DNA of 45,821 nt from Candidatus Kaiserbacteria bacterium RIFCSPHIGHO2_01_FULL_54_36 (GTDB lineage Bacteria; Patescibacteriota; Minisyncoccia; Phycocordibacterales; UBA2100): NCBI GenBank assembly GCA_001781105.1, contig MFKV01000004.1, positions 1-45,821 of the forward strand. The letters are read 5' to 3'. The notes under the pieces were generated by a model. It was given only the letters and a program-made list of their open reading frames with translations, was not told the DNA's origin and made no database searches. Shown here in pieces: positions 6,109-14,579 of this stretch. The position numbers and the translations under genes are program-made. How positions within the stretch are numbered: position 1 is the first letter of the stretch; each line of letters starts with the position of its first letter.

Positions 6109-7026
6109 TCACTTTCTTCGTTTTCCGTGAAATGCTTTGTGTATTTCTTTTAGATGTTTGTCGGTGACGTGCGTGTAGACCTGGGTCGTTGCGATATTAG
6201 CGTGGCCTAAGAGCGCCTGCACGCTTCGAAGGTCGGCGCCGTTCTCTAGAAGATCCGTGGCGAATGAGTGGCGAATAACGTGCGGCGTGACTTTACGGGT
6301 AATACCGGCCTTGATTGCGTACTGCTTCACGAGCCGCTCCACTGAGCGGGGAGTGAGACGCCCGAGGTCTTTGCTTTTATTCTTGGAGAACTGTTTTCCA
6401 TAGCCGACGAACAATGCTTCGCCCATGTCGCCGCGCTTTTTGAGATACTCAGCGACCGCTTTTTTCGCTGACGCGGAGAGAAAGACGACGCGAACCTTGT
6501 CGCCCTTGCCGCGCACGGCGAATTCATCGCGCGAGAGGTCAATGTCGCTATTGAGCGCGCACAATTCTGAGACGCGCAGGCCAGTAGAGAACAAAAGTTC
6601 GAGTATCGCGCGGTCACGAAGCGCGCCGAGCCCATCACCGGCAGGTGCACGCATAATTCGATTCAATTCATCGGCAGTGATGAGGTCGAGATCGCGACCA
6701 GAAGTCTTTGCGAGCTCAATGCGCTCGGGATTGAGCGACTCGATATCGCGCTTGCGGAGGAACTTGAGGAACGCGCGCAGCGCGATGAGGTGATAATTCT
6801 GCGTATTCTTCTTCATTGTGCCGGAAGTGCCCAAGGAGCGATTCAAACCGATACGGAATTCGCGCACCATCGCCTCAGTGATCTGGGAAGGGGACTTCAC
6901 TTTCGCGAAACCGAAAAAACGATTCAGGTACCGGTCATAATTCTCGACCGTTTTCACGCTTCGGCCCTTTTCTATCTCAATGTATTCGAGAAATTGGGTC
7001 TTGAGGGACTTGAGATCAGCCGTCAT
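6109..7026 (-). CDS. Tyrosine recombinase, XerC/XerD type
   Basis: 305 aa from the ATG at 7026. Catalytic residues are complete: Arg151 (STGLRVSEL), Lys in the beta-hairpin GKGDK (about 174-177), His249-x-x-Arg252 (PHVIRHSFA), His275 (LLGHANI) and nucleophile Tyr284 (TQVYTHV). The N-terminal SAM-like domain (FLEYIEIEKGRS...) is typical of Xer proteins that resolve chromosome dimers at dif. The ORF-track start at 7071 is a GTG inside a perfect palindrome and is rejected. The ATG at 7026 lies 6 nt behind -10 TACAAT. It is the only recombinase in the window, so a housekeeping Xer role is likelier than an integrase role. Confidence 0.9.
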   Translation of the reverse strand: MTADLKSLKTQFLEYIEIEKGRSVKTVENYDRYLNRFFGFAKVKSPSQITEAMVREFRIGLNRSLGTSGTMKKNTQNYHLIALRAFLKFLRKRDIESLNPERIELAKTSGRDLDLITADELNRIMRAPAGDGLGALRDRAILELLFSTGLRVSELCALNSDIDLSRDEFAVRGKGDKVRVVFLSASAKKAVAEYLKKRGDMGEALFVGYGKQFSKNKSKDLGRLTPRSVERLVKQYAIKAGITRKVTPHVIRHSFATDLLENGADLRSVQALLGHANIATTQVYTHVTDKHLKEIHKAFHGKRRK

Positions 7027-7032
7027 CACCTC

Positions 7033-7038
7033 ATTGTA
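7033..7038 (-). promoter_or_regulatory. -10 box of the Xer gene, leaderless
   Basis: Minus-strand TACAAT ends 6 nt before the ATG at 7026. The interval GAGGTG looks like a Shine-Dalgarno site but would be only 2 nt from the ATG. Confidence 0.6.
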
Positions 7039-7042
7039 CCCG

Positions 7043-7077
7043 AATATTGTGCGACGCTTTCCGCGTCGCACAATATT
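7043..7077. repeat. 15-bp perfect inverted repeat beside the Xer gene
   Basis: AATATTGTGCGACGC and its exact complement are separated by TTTCC. It lies between the stop of the surface-protein gene and the Xer promoter. It may be the terminator of the upstream gene (the stem ends AT-rich, with no U tract) or a protein-binding site; its size is close to, but not the same as, a dif site with 11-bp arms and a 6-bp centre. Confidence 0.6.
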
Positions 7078-7098
7078 GATTCACATACGGGTCCCAAA

Positions 7099-9114
7099 CT
7101 ATGAGCCCGGTGTCGGTGCGTCCGTATCTGCCCAGTCCGCAGCTGTGTCAGTGTCGGAGGTGAGCTGCACTCGCATGATCGAGTGGCCGTCGTGCAAGCC
7201 AGCTCCTGGGATCGTTACATTGGGCGAGACGCTGCTGTTGTCGCCAAAGCCGACCATATCGATGCTCGTGCTTGCGATGTTGAACAATCGTGCGGCATCA
7301 CCTTCGTTGGAGAAGCCGTTGTTGCCAATGCTGCTATGCAACACGAAGACGGGTACACCGCCCGGAATGCCCGAAGGCGTGGTAGAGGCCGCAATGATCG
7401 CGAGGCTGCCCGACGGGATCACAAAGCTTGAGGAGATCATATCTACAGAAGTCTCATCGCCGATCCACCAGCCCTGGAGGTCAACGGCGCCGTTTGTGCC
7501 GTTGTAGATCTCGACCCACTCGAAGAGCGAGTCAGTACCGGTCACCGTGGTCGAGGCGACGTCGTAGTACACCTCGCTGATCATAACTTGCCCGGTCACT
7601 TCCTCATCATCATTCGTAATGATGCAGGTCTTGTTGTCTCCGGCTGCGAGTGTGATGTTGCCATTCAAGAGACAGTCTCCGCTGATAGAAGATGTGTAGC
7701 CAGCATGCGCTCCTTCGGAGACAGTGTGTGTCCCGGTTGCGACAGTCATCGCGACGCCCGAAGTGGTCGTGGCGCCATCGATCATGAGCGTGAAGTCAGT
7801 CGTTGTGCCAGTGCCGCCGTCGTTATTCACGATCATTTTTGTAACAATGAGTGTCGGCAATTTTGCATTGGTTATCGTGCACGTCTCAGTTTCTCCTGCT
7901 GCGACAACTATGTCCGTGCAGGTATTGCTCACTATCATCCACTCGCTTGAGGTCGCCTCAGTGACAGAATACGTGCCGGGCGTGACTTCGTAATTCGTAC
8001 TCGTTGCGTCCGTTACCATTCCCGATCCGCCACCCATGATCGCGCCTGTTCCCGTTGCCATGATGTCGAACTCCACTGAGCTTCCAGAAGGTTGCGTCAC
8101 CTTGTCGACGATGAGATGTCCTGTCGTCGAAGCCTGCGCGATGTCGTCATTGGTAACGGTGCAGATCTTCACATCGCCAATACTAAGCATGACGGAGCCG
8201 TCGGCTGCGCAATCGCCGCCGATCATCGAGGCATACCCCGCGTGAGCCCCTTCGGAGACCGTGGTCGTCCCGGCAACGTATGAATTCTGTACGCCGGAAG
8301 TCGTAGTCGCACCGTTTACGAAGAGGGCAAAGTCCGTCGTCGTGCCCACTCCTCCGCTGTCATTGACCACGATTTTGGTGACAGTGAGTTTGGGCAATTG
8401 GTGATTCGTGATGGTGCATGTTTTCGTCTCTCCCACACCCACGACGACATTGGTACAGGTGCTGCTCGCTTGTACCCATCCCGCGAGCGCGGCTTCTTCT
8501 ACTGAGTACGTGCCCGCCGAGACCGTGTACTCCTTGCTCACGGCATCGGTCGTTGTGCCGGAGCCGCCGCCCATGATCGAGCCGGTGCCTGTTGCCATGA
8601 GGCTGAATACTGCGCCACTGCCTGAGGGGACCGTGACTTTATCGACGATAAGCCTGCCGGCCTGATCGTCATTTGTGATCGTACAGGTTTTGTTGTCTCC
8701 CGGTGTCAGGATGATCGTGCCGTCCGCGGCACAGTCGCCGCCCCACGAAGATGCGCTATACGTAGAGGTCGCGACTTCCGATGCGGTGTGAAGCCCTGGC
8801 AAAAGGGTCTGTGCTGCGTTCCATGGGACATTGGTGCCATCGATACGCCCCTGGAAGGTCGTCGTCGTCGCGGTGCCGCCGTTGTCGTTGATGACCGTTT
8901 TTATCAAGGTAAGAGTCGCCATGGGCTGAGGTGTTTGCTGACAGCGAGACCCTTTCAAGACGCCAGCCGCACACAGACGTGCGAATACCTGGTTAACGAT
9001 CTGCCGCCCGAAGGATTCATTGCTCACCTGAGCAAAAGCCACGAGCGGAAGTGCTACTAAAAGCGACGCTACCCCCATTGCGAGAGCGCGCCGTGCATAT
9101 GTTTTCTGCTGCAT
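7099..9114 (-). CDS. Secreted repeat protein with lamin-tail domain
   Basis: 671 aa. A signal peptide (ALAMGVASLLVALPLVAFAQ) is followed by five repeated beta-sandwich modules of about 75-90 aa that alternate in type. Type A begins (L)TKxVxNDxGG and ends DxKxCxITNDD; type B begins LIVDKVTxPSG and contains MATGTGxIMGGGSG. Each module has a Cys pair, suggesting one disulphide, and they resemble SpaA/prealbumin-like stalk repeats of surface adhesins. The last ~130 aa (MISEVYYD...FEWVEIYNG...LQGWWIGD) form a lamin-tail domain, ending PTPGS. No LPXTG or C-terminal membrane anchor is visible. -10-like TATAAC lies 12 nt before the start; no Shine-Dalgarno. Likely role is cell-surface display or adhesion to a host cell (inference). 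Confidence 0.82.
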   Translation of the reverse strand: MQQKTYARRALAMGVASLLVALPLVAFAQVSNESFGRQIVNQVFARLCAAGVLKGSRCQQTPQPMATLTLIKTVINDNGGTATTTTFQGRIDGTNVPWNAAQTLLPGLHTASEVATSTYSASSWGGDCAADGTIILTPGDNKTCTITNDDQAGRLIVDKVTVPSGSGAVFSLMATGTGSIMGGGSGTTTDAVSKEYTVSAGTYSVEEAALAGWVQASSTCTNVVVGVGETKTCTITNHQLPKLTVTKIVVNDSGGVGTTTDFALFVNGATTTSGVQNSYVAGTTTVSEGAHAGYASMIGGDCAADGSVMLSIGDVKICTVTNDDIAQASTTGHLIVDKVTQPSGSSVEFDIMATGTGAIMGGGSGMVTDATSTNYEVTPGTYSVTEATSSEWMIVSNTCTDIVVAAGETETCTITNAKLPTLIVTKMIVNNDGGTGTTTDFTLMIDGATTTSGVAMTVATGTHTVSEGAHAGYTSSISGDCLLNGNITLAAGDNKTCIITNDDEEVTGQVMISEVYYDVASTTVTGTDSLFEWVEIYNGTNGAVDLQGWWIGDETSVDMISSSFVIPSGSLAIIAASTTPSGIPGGVPVFVLHSSIGNNGFSNEGDAARLFNIASTSIDMVGFGDNSSVSPNVTIPGAGLHDGHSIMRVQLTSDTDTAADWADTDAPTPGS

Positions 9115-9245
9115 AACTAAAAATTCGTTATACGCACCTTACGGCGCGTGAATACTGCTAATGCGTTTACTCTAGCTCTCCCAAATGAGGAAACAATGAG
9201 GAGGCTTGTGCATAACCTGTGCACAAATTCTATGATTCCTGGAAT

Positions 9246-11996
9246 CTACTTTGAAAGCGGTAAAAAGAGCCGGTCCGTAGCTAAAGCACCGCGTTCTACA
9301 TCGACCTTCCTGAACCAGGCGCGCCACTGCACATAATCCTGTATCCCCTTACCACGACGATGCTCGTCAGCAGACGTGCTGTGCAAACTGATTGTCAGCG
9401 AAAAGAGATTTCCCTTCCTGTCCTTGACCAAAAGCATGTTTTCTCCGGGTTTTTTCAGCGGTCCACCTTTCTCTCTCTTATGCATCATCTTATTTTGCTG
9501 CATGAGGACTAAGTAGGCTTCTTCCAAAGTAAAGCAGTACTTATCTGGTACAACGAATTTGTCGTCTTTAATCGTAAATTGTATGTTGTGCTTTTTTGCA
9601 AATTCCGGGAAAGGCACGTAGGCTTTTTCTTGATTAATCGTCTTGAAATCAACGTGTTGCAATTCGGCTTTCGATACTTCGAAGTGAGGATATTCGAATC
9701 CTTCTTTTTCGCGATGACGGTACTCACCCCAAATATTCACGCCTATGTAGTTCGGATAATCAGAATAAGTCGTTCGGGTGTGACCAAACGGATAGTTACG
9801 ATCGATTTTTCCTACAACATTCCAGGCACGCATTCCTCTTGCGCTATCCAAGACCTTTGCTTCTATAGGTGGCGGTTTGGCGTTGGGTCCTTTTGTCGGT
9901 TCAAACGAATACCCTTTGTGGGTCTTTCCACCGTAGTACTCTCCTCTCACTTGTTCTAGCATTTGCTCGCAGAACTGGTGGTATATTTCCGGGGCGAAAA
10001 ACTCGCGGCACAGAAGTCCGGCACGGCTGAGACCTTCAAGGAAGTCGTTCATATATTTGACGATGTCTGACTGTGCTTCCGGATAGTCTATGCGATGTGT
10101 TTCTTCCCATTGTTTCTCGTTGAATTCGTCAACGAAAGCGCTACGTTTGTCGCCACGCGCAAGATCGAGCAATTCTTTGATCGCGGCCTGCCGATCATCG
10201 GGCGTGAGTTGATAATCCGATAGACCATCGCGATTGGTATCGTAGTCGTACATATCGGTTTTGAGATCTGCCCAGTGGCGGTGTCCAAAAATCGTATTCG
10301 TGTATACGGTACCAATAGAATCTTTAATATCTTGAACGCTCTTCCACTCTTCTTTTCCCGGAGCAAAGTCTGCGAGGTGCAACGCACCCCACTCTTGAGA
10401 ACTGAGCTCATCAGGTTGTGGAAGCCGCTTTTTGTCGTATTCGATTATATGTGAAAACAGTTTGTAGATGTTTGGTGTGCGGATTTTAAATCTGTCGACA
10501 TACCGTTTCGTTTCTTCAAAAGAATATTTCTTGATGAATCGTTCCAGCCCCAAGAACTTCGCCCAGCCCTTGAATTCATCGCCAAATGTGACGCGCGGTC
10601 TTAGGGGCAAACCAAGCTGGTTGCGGAATTTCCCCGGAAGGCGCTGGTACTCTTTCACTGAGGTTAGTTTTAACTCTTGCACATTCCTTTCTGCGTCCTC
10701 GTAAGAAACGTAGCGACGTTCATACCGGCGTAGCACTTCTTCGATATCGCTGACGATCTTCTGGTCGAACGTGAAGACGTTGTTGCCGCCAACAAGGGTG
10801 GTGTCGAAGTAGCGTTCTTTGTCTTTTCTTTCGCCTTCTTTGCCACCGATATCCCGCATGATCCCGTTGATGAGATCGAGTCGCTCGATGGAGCCAACGT
10901 AATCGAATACAAGGGCTTGCTCTTTGCTCGGGTGTTTGCGCAAGACGCGGCCAAGCTGTTGCAAAAAGATGCGTTTCGAGTCTGTGGGACGCAGAAATGC
11001 GACAGCACCGAGCTCTGGTACGTCCACTCCTTCGTTCATCATATTTACTGCTGTAATAAACTGCGTACTTCCTTGTTTGAACCGCTTTAGAGCCTCATCG
11101 TCCTCAGATTCCGAATGGAATGCTTCGGCTAGAAGCCCACGTGAGCGCAAAAAGTATGCTGCCTGCTCGGCCTCGTCGATGCTTTCGCACATGATCGCTG
11201 TCGTGCGATTGCCCACATTGCTTATGAGGTGTTCGAGATTTTCTTCGAGTGATTTCTTTTTAAAAATGACTTCGTTCAGCTCCTCTCGCGATAGCGGCCC
11301 GTTTATCCGCATCAGCAGTTCTTTGAGGCCTTCTAGGTCGACGTTCTCTGTCACCAGTCGGTAGTCAACTTTCGTGAGCCAGCTGTTGCGCATGCCTTCC
11401 GCAAGGGTGTAGCTCACTGCGGGCGGACCAAATATCTCGCGGATATCCTTCCAATCCATACGGTCCGGGGTAGCCGTCATACCGAGAAGATATTTGGGCT
11501 TGAAATAGCGGAGCGTCGGCTCGTACGTTTCCGCCATCGAGTGGTGCGATTCATCATCGATAATGAGGTCGAAATGTTCGGGAGAGAATTCTTCTAGATA
11601 ATCACGCATTGTTTGCCGCGTCGAGAATACGACGTCTGCGCCAGCTCCCGCCTTATCCTCACCAATAAAAAACCCGCGACTATATTCTTCGAGATACGGA
11701 GAAAAGCTTTCTTCGTGGTTTTTTAACACGGTCTTGTTGTCAGAGAGAAAGAGGATCTTTTGCGGCTTGAGTCGCTCTGAGACCTCGATAGAGACACGCG
11801 TTTTTCCGAGCCCAGTCGCCATATCCATAAGGGCGACACCGGTCTTTTCCAGAGATTCAACCGATTTATCCGCAGCCACTACCTGGTACTCAAATAGTTC
11901 TTGGCGTTCCAACGTGTTCTCTATGCTGCCCCCTGCGGCGTCGGATCTTTCGACTGGAGCAAGCGTCTTTCGCGGCAATCTTTCCAGAGACCTCAT
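9246..11996 (-). CDS. Large SF2 DEAD/DEAH-type helicase with unknown C-terminal half
   Basis: 916 aa. The N-terminal ~440 aa are an SF2 helicase core of the type III restriction/ResIII class: motif I MATGLGKT (59-66), motif II DDESHH (about 145), motif III GMTATPDR (about 172), and motif VI QQLGRVLRKHP (about 350). The remaining ~470 aa match nothing I recognise. They are rich in aromatic and charged residues (YSFEPTKGPN; NIWGEYRHREKEG; LHSTSADEHRRGKG). No methyltransferase or HNH motif is visible, so a restriction role is not supported. The start at 11996 lies 6 nt behind -10 TACAAT. It sits between a surface protein and an isoprenoid-synthase-like gene, neither of which explains its job. 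Confidence 0.8.
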   Translation of the reverse strand: MRSLERLPRKTLAPVERSDAAGGSIENTLERQELFEYQVVAADKSVESLEKTGVALMDMATGLGKTRVSIEVSERLKPQKILFLSDNKTVLKNHEESFSPYLEEYSRGFFIGEDKAGAGADVVFSTRQTMRDYLEEFSPEHFDLIIDDESHHSMAETYEPTLRYFKPKYLLGMTATPDRMDWKDIREIFGPPAVSYTLAEGMRNSWLTKVDYRLVTENVDLEGLKELLMRINGPLSREELNEVIFKKKSLEENLEHLISNVGNRTTAIMCESIDEAEQAAYFLRSRGLLAEAFHSESEDDEALKRFKQGSTQFITAVNMMNEGVDVPELGAVAFLRPTDSKRIFLQQLGRVLRKHPSKEQALVFDYVGSIERLDLINGIMRDIGGKEGERKDKERYFDTTLVGGNNVFTFDQKIVSDIEEVLRRYERRYVSYEDAERNVQELKLTSVKEYQRLPGKFRNQLGLPLRPRVTFGDEFKGWAKFLGLERFIKKYSFEETKRYVDRFKIRTPNIYKLFSHIIEYDKKRLPQPDELSSQEWGALHLADFAPGKEEWKSVQDIKDSIGTVYTNTIFGHRHWADLKTDMYDYDTNRDGLSDYQLTPDDRQAAIKELLDLARGDKRSAFVDEFNEKQWEETHRIDYPEAQSDIVKYMNDFLEGLSRAGLLCREFFAPEIYHQFCEQMLEQVRGEYYGGKTHKGYSFEPTKGPNAKPPPIEAKVLDSARGMRAWNVVGKIDRNYPFGHTRTTYSDYPNYIGVNIWGEYRHREKEGFEYPHFEVSKAELQHVDFKTINQEKAYVPFPEFAKKHNIQFTIKDDKFVVPDKYCFTLEEAYLVLMQQNKMMHKREKGGPLKKPGENMLLVKDRKGNLFSLTISLHSTSADEHRRGKGIQDYVQWRAWFRKVDVERGALATDRLFLPLSK

Positions 11997-12002
11997 GCTT
12001 GA

Positions 12003-12008
12003 ATTGTA
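12003..12008 (-). promoter_or_regulatory. -10 box of the helicase gene, leaderless
   Basis: Minus-strand TACAAT ends 6 nt before the ATG at 11996. It lies in the 29-bp gap after the stop of the upstream gene, so the helicase can be transcribed on its own. Confidence 0.6.
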
Positions 12009-12025
12009 CCGTACTGCCGCCGCAA

Positions 12026-12760
12026 TTATTTTTTCGGGCGATCGCGCATTGTGTCGCGTACAGAACGAACAAATTTGCTCAATAGCTCCTTGGATATATT
12101 TGCATTCTTCACTAGCGATGGGGCGTCTGTGAGTACGGCACCCAGGAGAACCGCTCGATTGAGCAGCGTAGGGCGCACGCGAGTTTGCCCGCTCTGGTAA
12201 TCAGCTGGCAGATCAAAAAGCGAATCGATTGAATTTCCTACTCGCCCGAGCCGTGCGAAGAAGTTGACGAGCTGCGGATGTTTATCACTCGCGGTATATT
12301 CATCAGGCAGGAATGGTAGAAAAAGTTTGCTTGTTAGCTGTCCTTCTAATCGCGTGAGCTTTGCGAAGCTGCCGGCTTTCTCTTCTAATTTGATATCTTC
12401 CGTCGTTTTTAGAATCATCTCAACGGTCCGGATAAAGAAAGCTCGCTTATCATCGGATATCGTCTCCAAAAGTCCGCGAACATCGCTCATCGCAGCAGCA
12501 AGTGGAGGATCGGCAGAGAAATCGGCTGCTCCGTCCTGCAGGAAGCTTTTAATATGTGAGTAAACCCTCTTCCGTTCTTCTACATTTTCGATGCGGTCGA
12601 GCCGATCATCGATAATTCGCATCGAAGAGAGTAGCGTCCGCCATTTCTCGATGGTTTCAGTGGGTACCTCGAGACCAGTTATTTGTTCAGCGAAACGCTG
12701 CAACCCTCTTGAGCCATCTACATACCGTTGACGCGAGATCTCCAAGGCGTCACTTTCCAT
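12026..12760 (-). CDS. Uncharacterised all-helical protein, possibly class I isoprenoid-synthase-like
   Basis: 244 aa, predicted largely alpha-helical, without signal or membrane segments. No family is certain. It contains DDRLD at residues 51-55, the spacing of the aspartate-rich first motif of trans-isoprenyl synthases. Near residue 190 the stretch LGRVGNSIDSLFDLPADYQSG parallels the second Asp motif region of squalene/phytoene synthases (LGxxxQxxNxLRDxxEDxxxG). This could be a divergent squalene/phytoene-synthase-fold protein, or coincidence in a helical protein. The start follows extended -10 TGATATCAT by 6 nt. The helicase gene follows after 29 bp with its own -10 box. Confidence 0.5.
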   Translation of the reverse strand: MESDALEISRQRYVDGSRGLQRFAEQITGLEVPTETIEKWRTLLSSMRIIDDRLDRIENVEERKRVYSHIKSFLQDGAADFSADPPLAAAMSDVRGLLETISDDKRAFFIRTVEMILKTTEDIKLEEKAGSFAKLTRLEGQLTSKLFLPFLPDEYTASDKHPQLVNFFARLGRVGNSIDSLFDLPADYQSGQTRVRPTLLNRAVLLGAVLTDAPSLVKNANISKELLSKFVRSVRDTMRDRPKK

Positions 12761-12766
12761 AGGTAA

Positions 12767-12775
12767 ATGATATCA
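12767..12775 (-). promoter_or_regulatory. Extended -10, leaderless, for the 12026-12760 gene
   Basis: Minus-strand TGATATCAT ends 6 nt before the ATG at 12760. It lies in the 36-bp gap after rarA. Confidence 0.6.
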
Positions 12776-12796
12776 CCCGGACCGTGAGTGCTTTAA

Positions 12797-13993
12797 TCAC
12801 TTTAAATACTTCTTATTCTTGAGTTTGTCGGGGAGGTAGGATTCTTTGTCGCCTGCCCGGCCAGGGTACATCTCATAGCCTTTTCCATACCCCAACTCTT
12901 TCATGAGCTTCGTGGGTGCATTACGAACTTTCATCGGGATGGGGAGGTTGCCGTATTTTTTTACATCATCGAGCGCTTCGAATATCGCTTCGTACGAACG
13001 CCGGTCTTTTTTGCACTGCGCGAGGTAGGCAACGCCGTGGGCAAGATTAATCGTCGCTTCCGGGTAACCTATTTTGTTGACCGCTTCGAAGACCGCATTG
13101 GCAACGACGAGCGCGGTGGGCTGGGCCAAGCCCACATCCTCGCTCGCGAAGATGACCATCCGCCGCGCGATGAATTTTGGGTCCTCTCCCGCATCCACCA
13201 TGCGCGCGAGATAGTAGAGTGCGGCGTCGGGCTGGCTTGCGCGCATGCTTTTGATGAACGCGGAGATGGTGTTGTAGTGCTCCTCTCCTTTTTTGTCGTA
13301 GCGCAGATGCTTGGACTGTATGGCCTCTTTGAGTGTATCGAGCGTGATCTTACCGTATAGCTTCTCCGCGGTCTCGAGCGTCGTAATGGCTTGCCGCGCA
13401 TCGCCTTGGGCCATTTGGATGAGCCAGTCGCGCGCGTCTTTAGGGATAGTCATTTTTGTACGCCTGACTATCTTTTCCATCTCATTCTCGGTATGTTCTT
13501 CAAGCACAAACACGCGCGTACGCGAGAGAAGCGGCGAGATTATTTCAAATGACGGGTTCTCTGTCGTTGCGCCGATGAGCGTGATGTCGCCGCGCTCGAC
13601 GAACGGGAGCAGGAAATCCTGCTGCGCTTTGTTGAATCGATGGATCTCGTCGATAAACAAAACCTTCGGTTTTGTTAAGCCAGTAGCTTGTAGCTGGTAG
13701 CTTGCAGCAGAGTCTCGGGCAACAATTTTCTTAATGTCCTCCTTTCCTGAGTCAACTGCAGAAAGTTCGTGAAATTCGGCATCAAGCGCGTTGGCGTATA
13801 TGCGCGCAAGCGTCGTCTTTCCTGAGCCGGGCGGGCCCCACAATATAAATGAGAACAGTTCTTTCTTCTCGATCGCGACTCGCAACGGCTTGTCCTTTCC
13901 GGTGAGATGTGCCTGCCCGACGAATTCATCAAGGTTCTTTGGCCTTATTTTCGATGCGAGCGGTTCCATGAAGCCAGTATACTCTTTTGCCAT
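12797..13993 (-). CDS. rarA: Replication-associated recombination protein A (AAA+ ATPase)
   Basis: 398 aa, full length for RarA/MgsA/WRNIP1 clamp-loader-like ATPases that act at stalled replication forks. Walker A GPPGSGKT (53-60), Walker B FIDEIHRF (113-120), sensor 1 GATTENPSFE, and the C-terminal YPGRAGDKESYLPD region are all conserved. Between helix IKKIVARD and the Walker B strand there is an extra, low-complexity segment (about residues 95-106, AASYQLQATGL). It is encoded by a copy of the TAGCTTGTAGC repeat also found between genes at 15126-15160 and 31650-31740. The reading frame is preserved. It is divergent from the FKBP gene with a 43-bp gap. Confidence 0.93.
   Translation of the reverse strand: MAKEYTGFMEPLASKIRPKNLDEFVGQAHLTGKDKPLRVAIEKKELFSFILWGPPGSGKTTLARIYANALDAEFHELSAVDSGKEDIKKIVARDSAASYQLQATGLTKPKVLFIDEIHRFNKAQQDFLLPFVERGDITLIGATTENPSFEIISPLLSRTRVFVLEEHTENEMEKIVRRTKMTIPKDARDWLIQMAQGDARQAITTLETAEKLYGKITLDTLKEAIQSKHLRYDKKGEEHYNTISAFIKSMRASQPDAALYYLARMVDAGEDPKFIARRMVIFASEDVGLAQPTALVVANAVFEAVNKIGYPEATINLAHGVAYLAQCKKDRRSYEAIFEALDDVKKYGNLPIPMKVRNAPTKLMKELGYGKGYEMYPGRAGDKESYLPDKLKNKKYLK
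13676..13711. repeat. TAGC-type dispersed repeat inside rarA
   Basis: Plus-strand text runs AGCCAGTAGCTTGTAGCTGG then TAGCTTGCAGCAG, near-identical to the reverse complement of the intergenic copy at 15126-15160. It is in frame within rarA and adds roughly ten residues to a surface loop. Confidence 0.6.
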
Positions 13994-14002
13994 TGTCCCC
14001 AG

Positions 14003-14030
14003 TTGCGAATCCAGAAAGATGCGTTATGGT
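14003..14030 (+). promoter_or_regulatory. Promoter of the FKBP gene, leaderless
   Basis: -35 TTGCGA, 16-bp spacer, -10 TATGGT, then 6 nt to the ATG at 14037. No Shine-Dalgarno. Confidence 0.55.
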
Positions 14031-14036
14031 TCTTGT

Positions 14037-14534
14037 ATGAATACAAAATCAATCATCATTTCGATCGTCGTTATCAGCGCTATCGCGCTTGGCGGGTACT
14101 TGGTTTATAAATCAATGAATAAGTCGAGCGCCGGCACAGAGCAGCAAACTGCCACGACGACCAGTGACCAAGAGCAAGTACAGGGGCAAGATGTGAAGGT
14201 GGGCACCGGAGTAGAAGCAAAGCCGGGTGATACCGTCTCAGTGCTCTATGTCGGCAAATTCGCTGACGGCACGATCTTCGATAGCTCGGCTGCGCACGGC
14301 AACCAGCCACTTACATTCGTGCTCGGTGCGCCAGGAGTCATCCCAGGCTTCCAGATCGGCGTGCGAGGTATGAAAGAGGGCGGGCAGCGCTTGCTTGCGA
14401 TCCCCCCTTCGCTTGGGTACGGAAGCGAGGACCAAAAAGACCCCGCAACGGGCAATGTCGTGATTCCTGCGGACTCCACCCTCGTTTTTGAAGTGCAGCT
14501 TGTGAAGGTTGTGCCTGGTACAGAAGCCCAATAG
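14037..14534 (+). CDS. FKBP-type peptidyl-prolyl isomerase, membrane anchored
   Basis: 165 aa from the ATG at 14037; the ORF-track start (13791) runs into rarA on the other strand. An N-terminal hydrophobic anchor (IIISIVVISAIALGGYLVY) is followed by a Thr/Gln-rich linker. Then comes one complete FKBP domain: VSVLYVGKFADGTIFDSS, PLTFVLGAPGVIPGFQIGVRGMKEGG, RLLAIPPSLGYG and IPADSTLVFEVQLVKV. The ligand-pocket aromatic and Asp positions are kept. It should fold proteins outside the membrane, plausibly the many secreted proteins encoded here. The start lies 6 nt behind its -10 box. Confidence 0.92.
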   Translation: MNTKSIIISIVVISAIALGGYLVYKSMNKSSAGTEQQTATTTSDQEQVQGQDVKVGTGVEAKPGDTVSVLYVGKFADGTIFDSSAAHGNQPLTFVLGAPGVIPGFQIGVRGMKEGGQRLLAIPPSLGYGSEDQKDPATGNVVIPADSTLVFEVQLVKVVPGTEAQ

Positions 14535-14579
14535 ACCTCACCGGCAAGGCTGAATTTGCTCAGCGAAACACGAAACTGG

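Noticed and set aside
7027-7071. ORF-track N-terminal extension of the Xer recombinase
   Set aside because: Its GTG lies within a perfect 15-bp palindrome, while ATG 7026 sits 6 nt behind TACAAT and begins at the conserved domain.
9246-11996. Type I or III restriction subunit
   Set aside because: The helicase core fits ResIII, but no nuclease motif, methyltransferase or specificity gene lies nearby.
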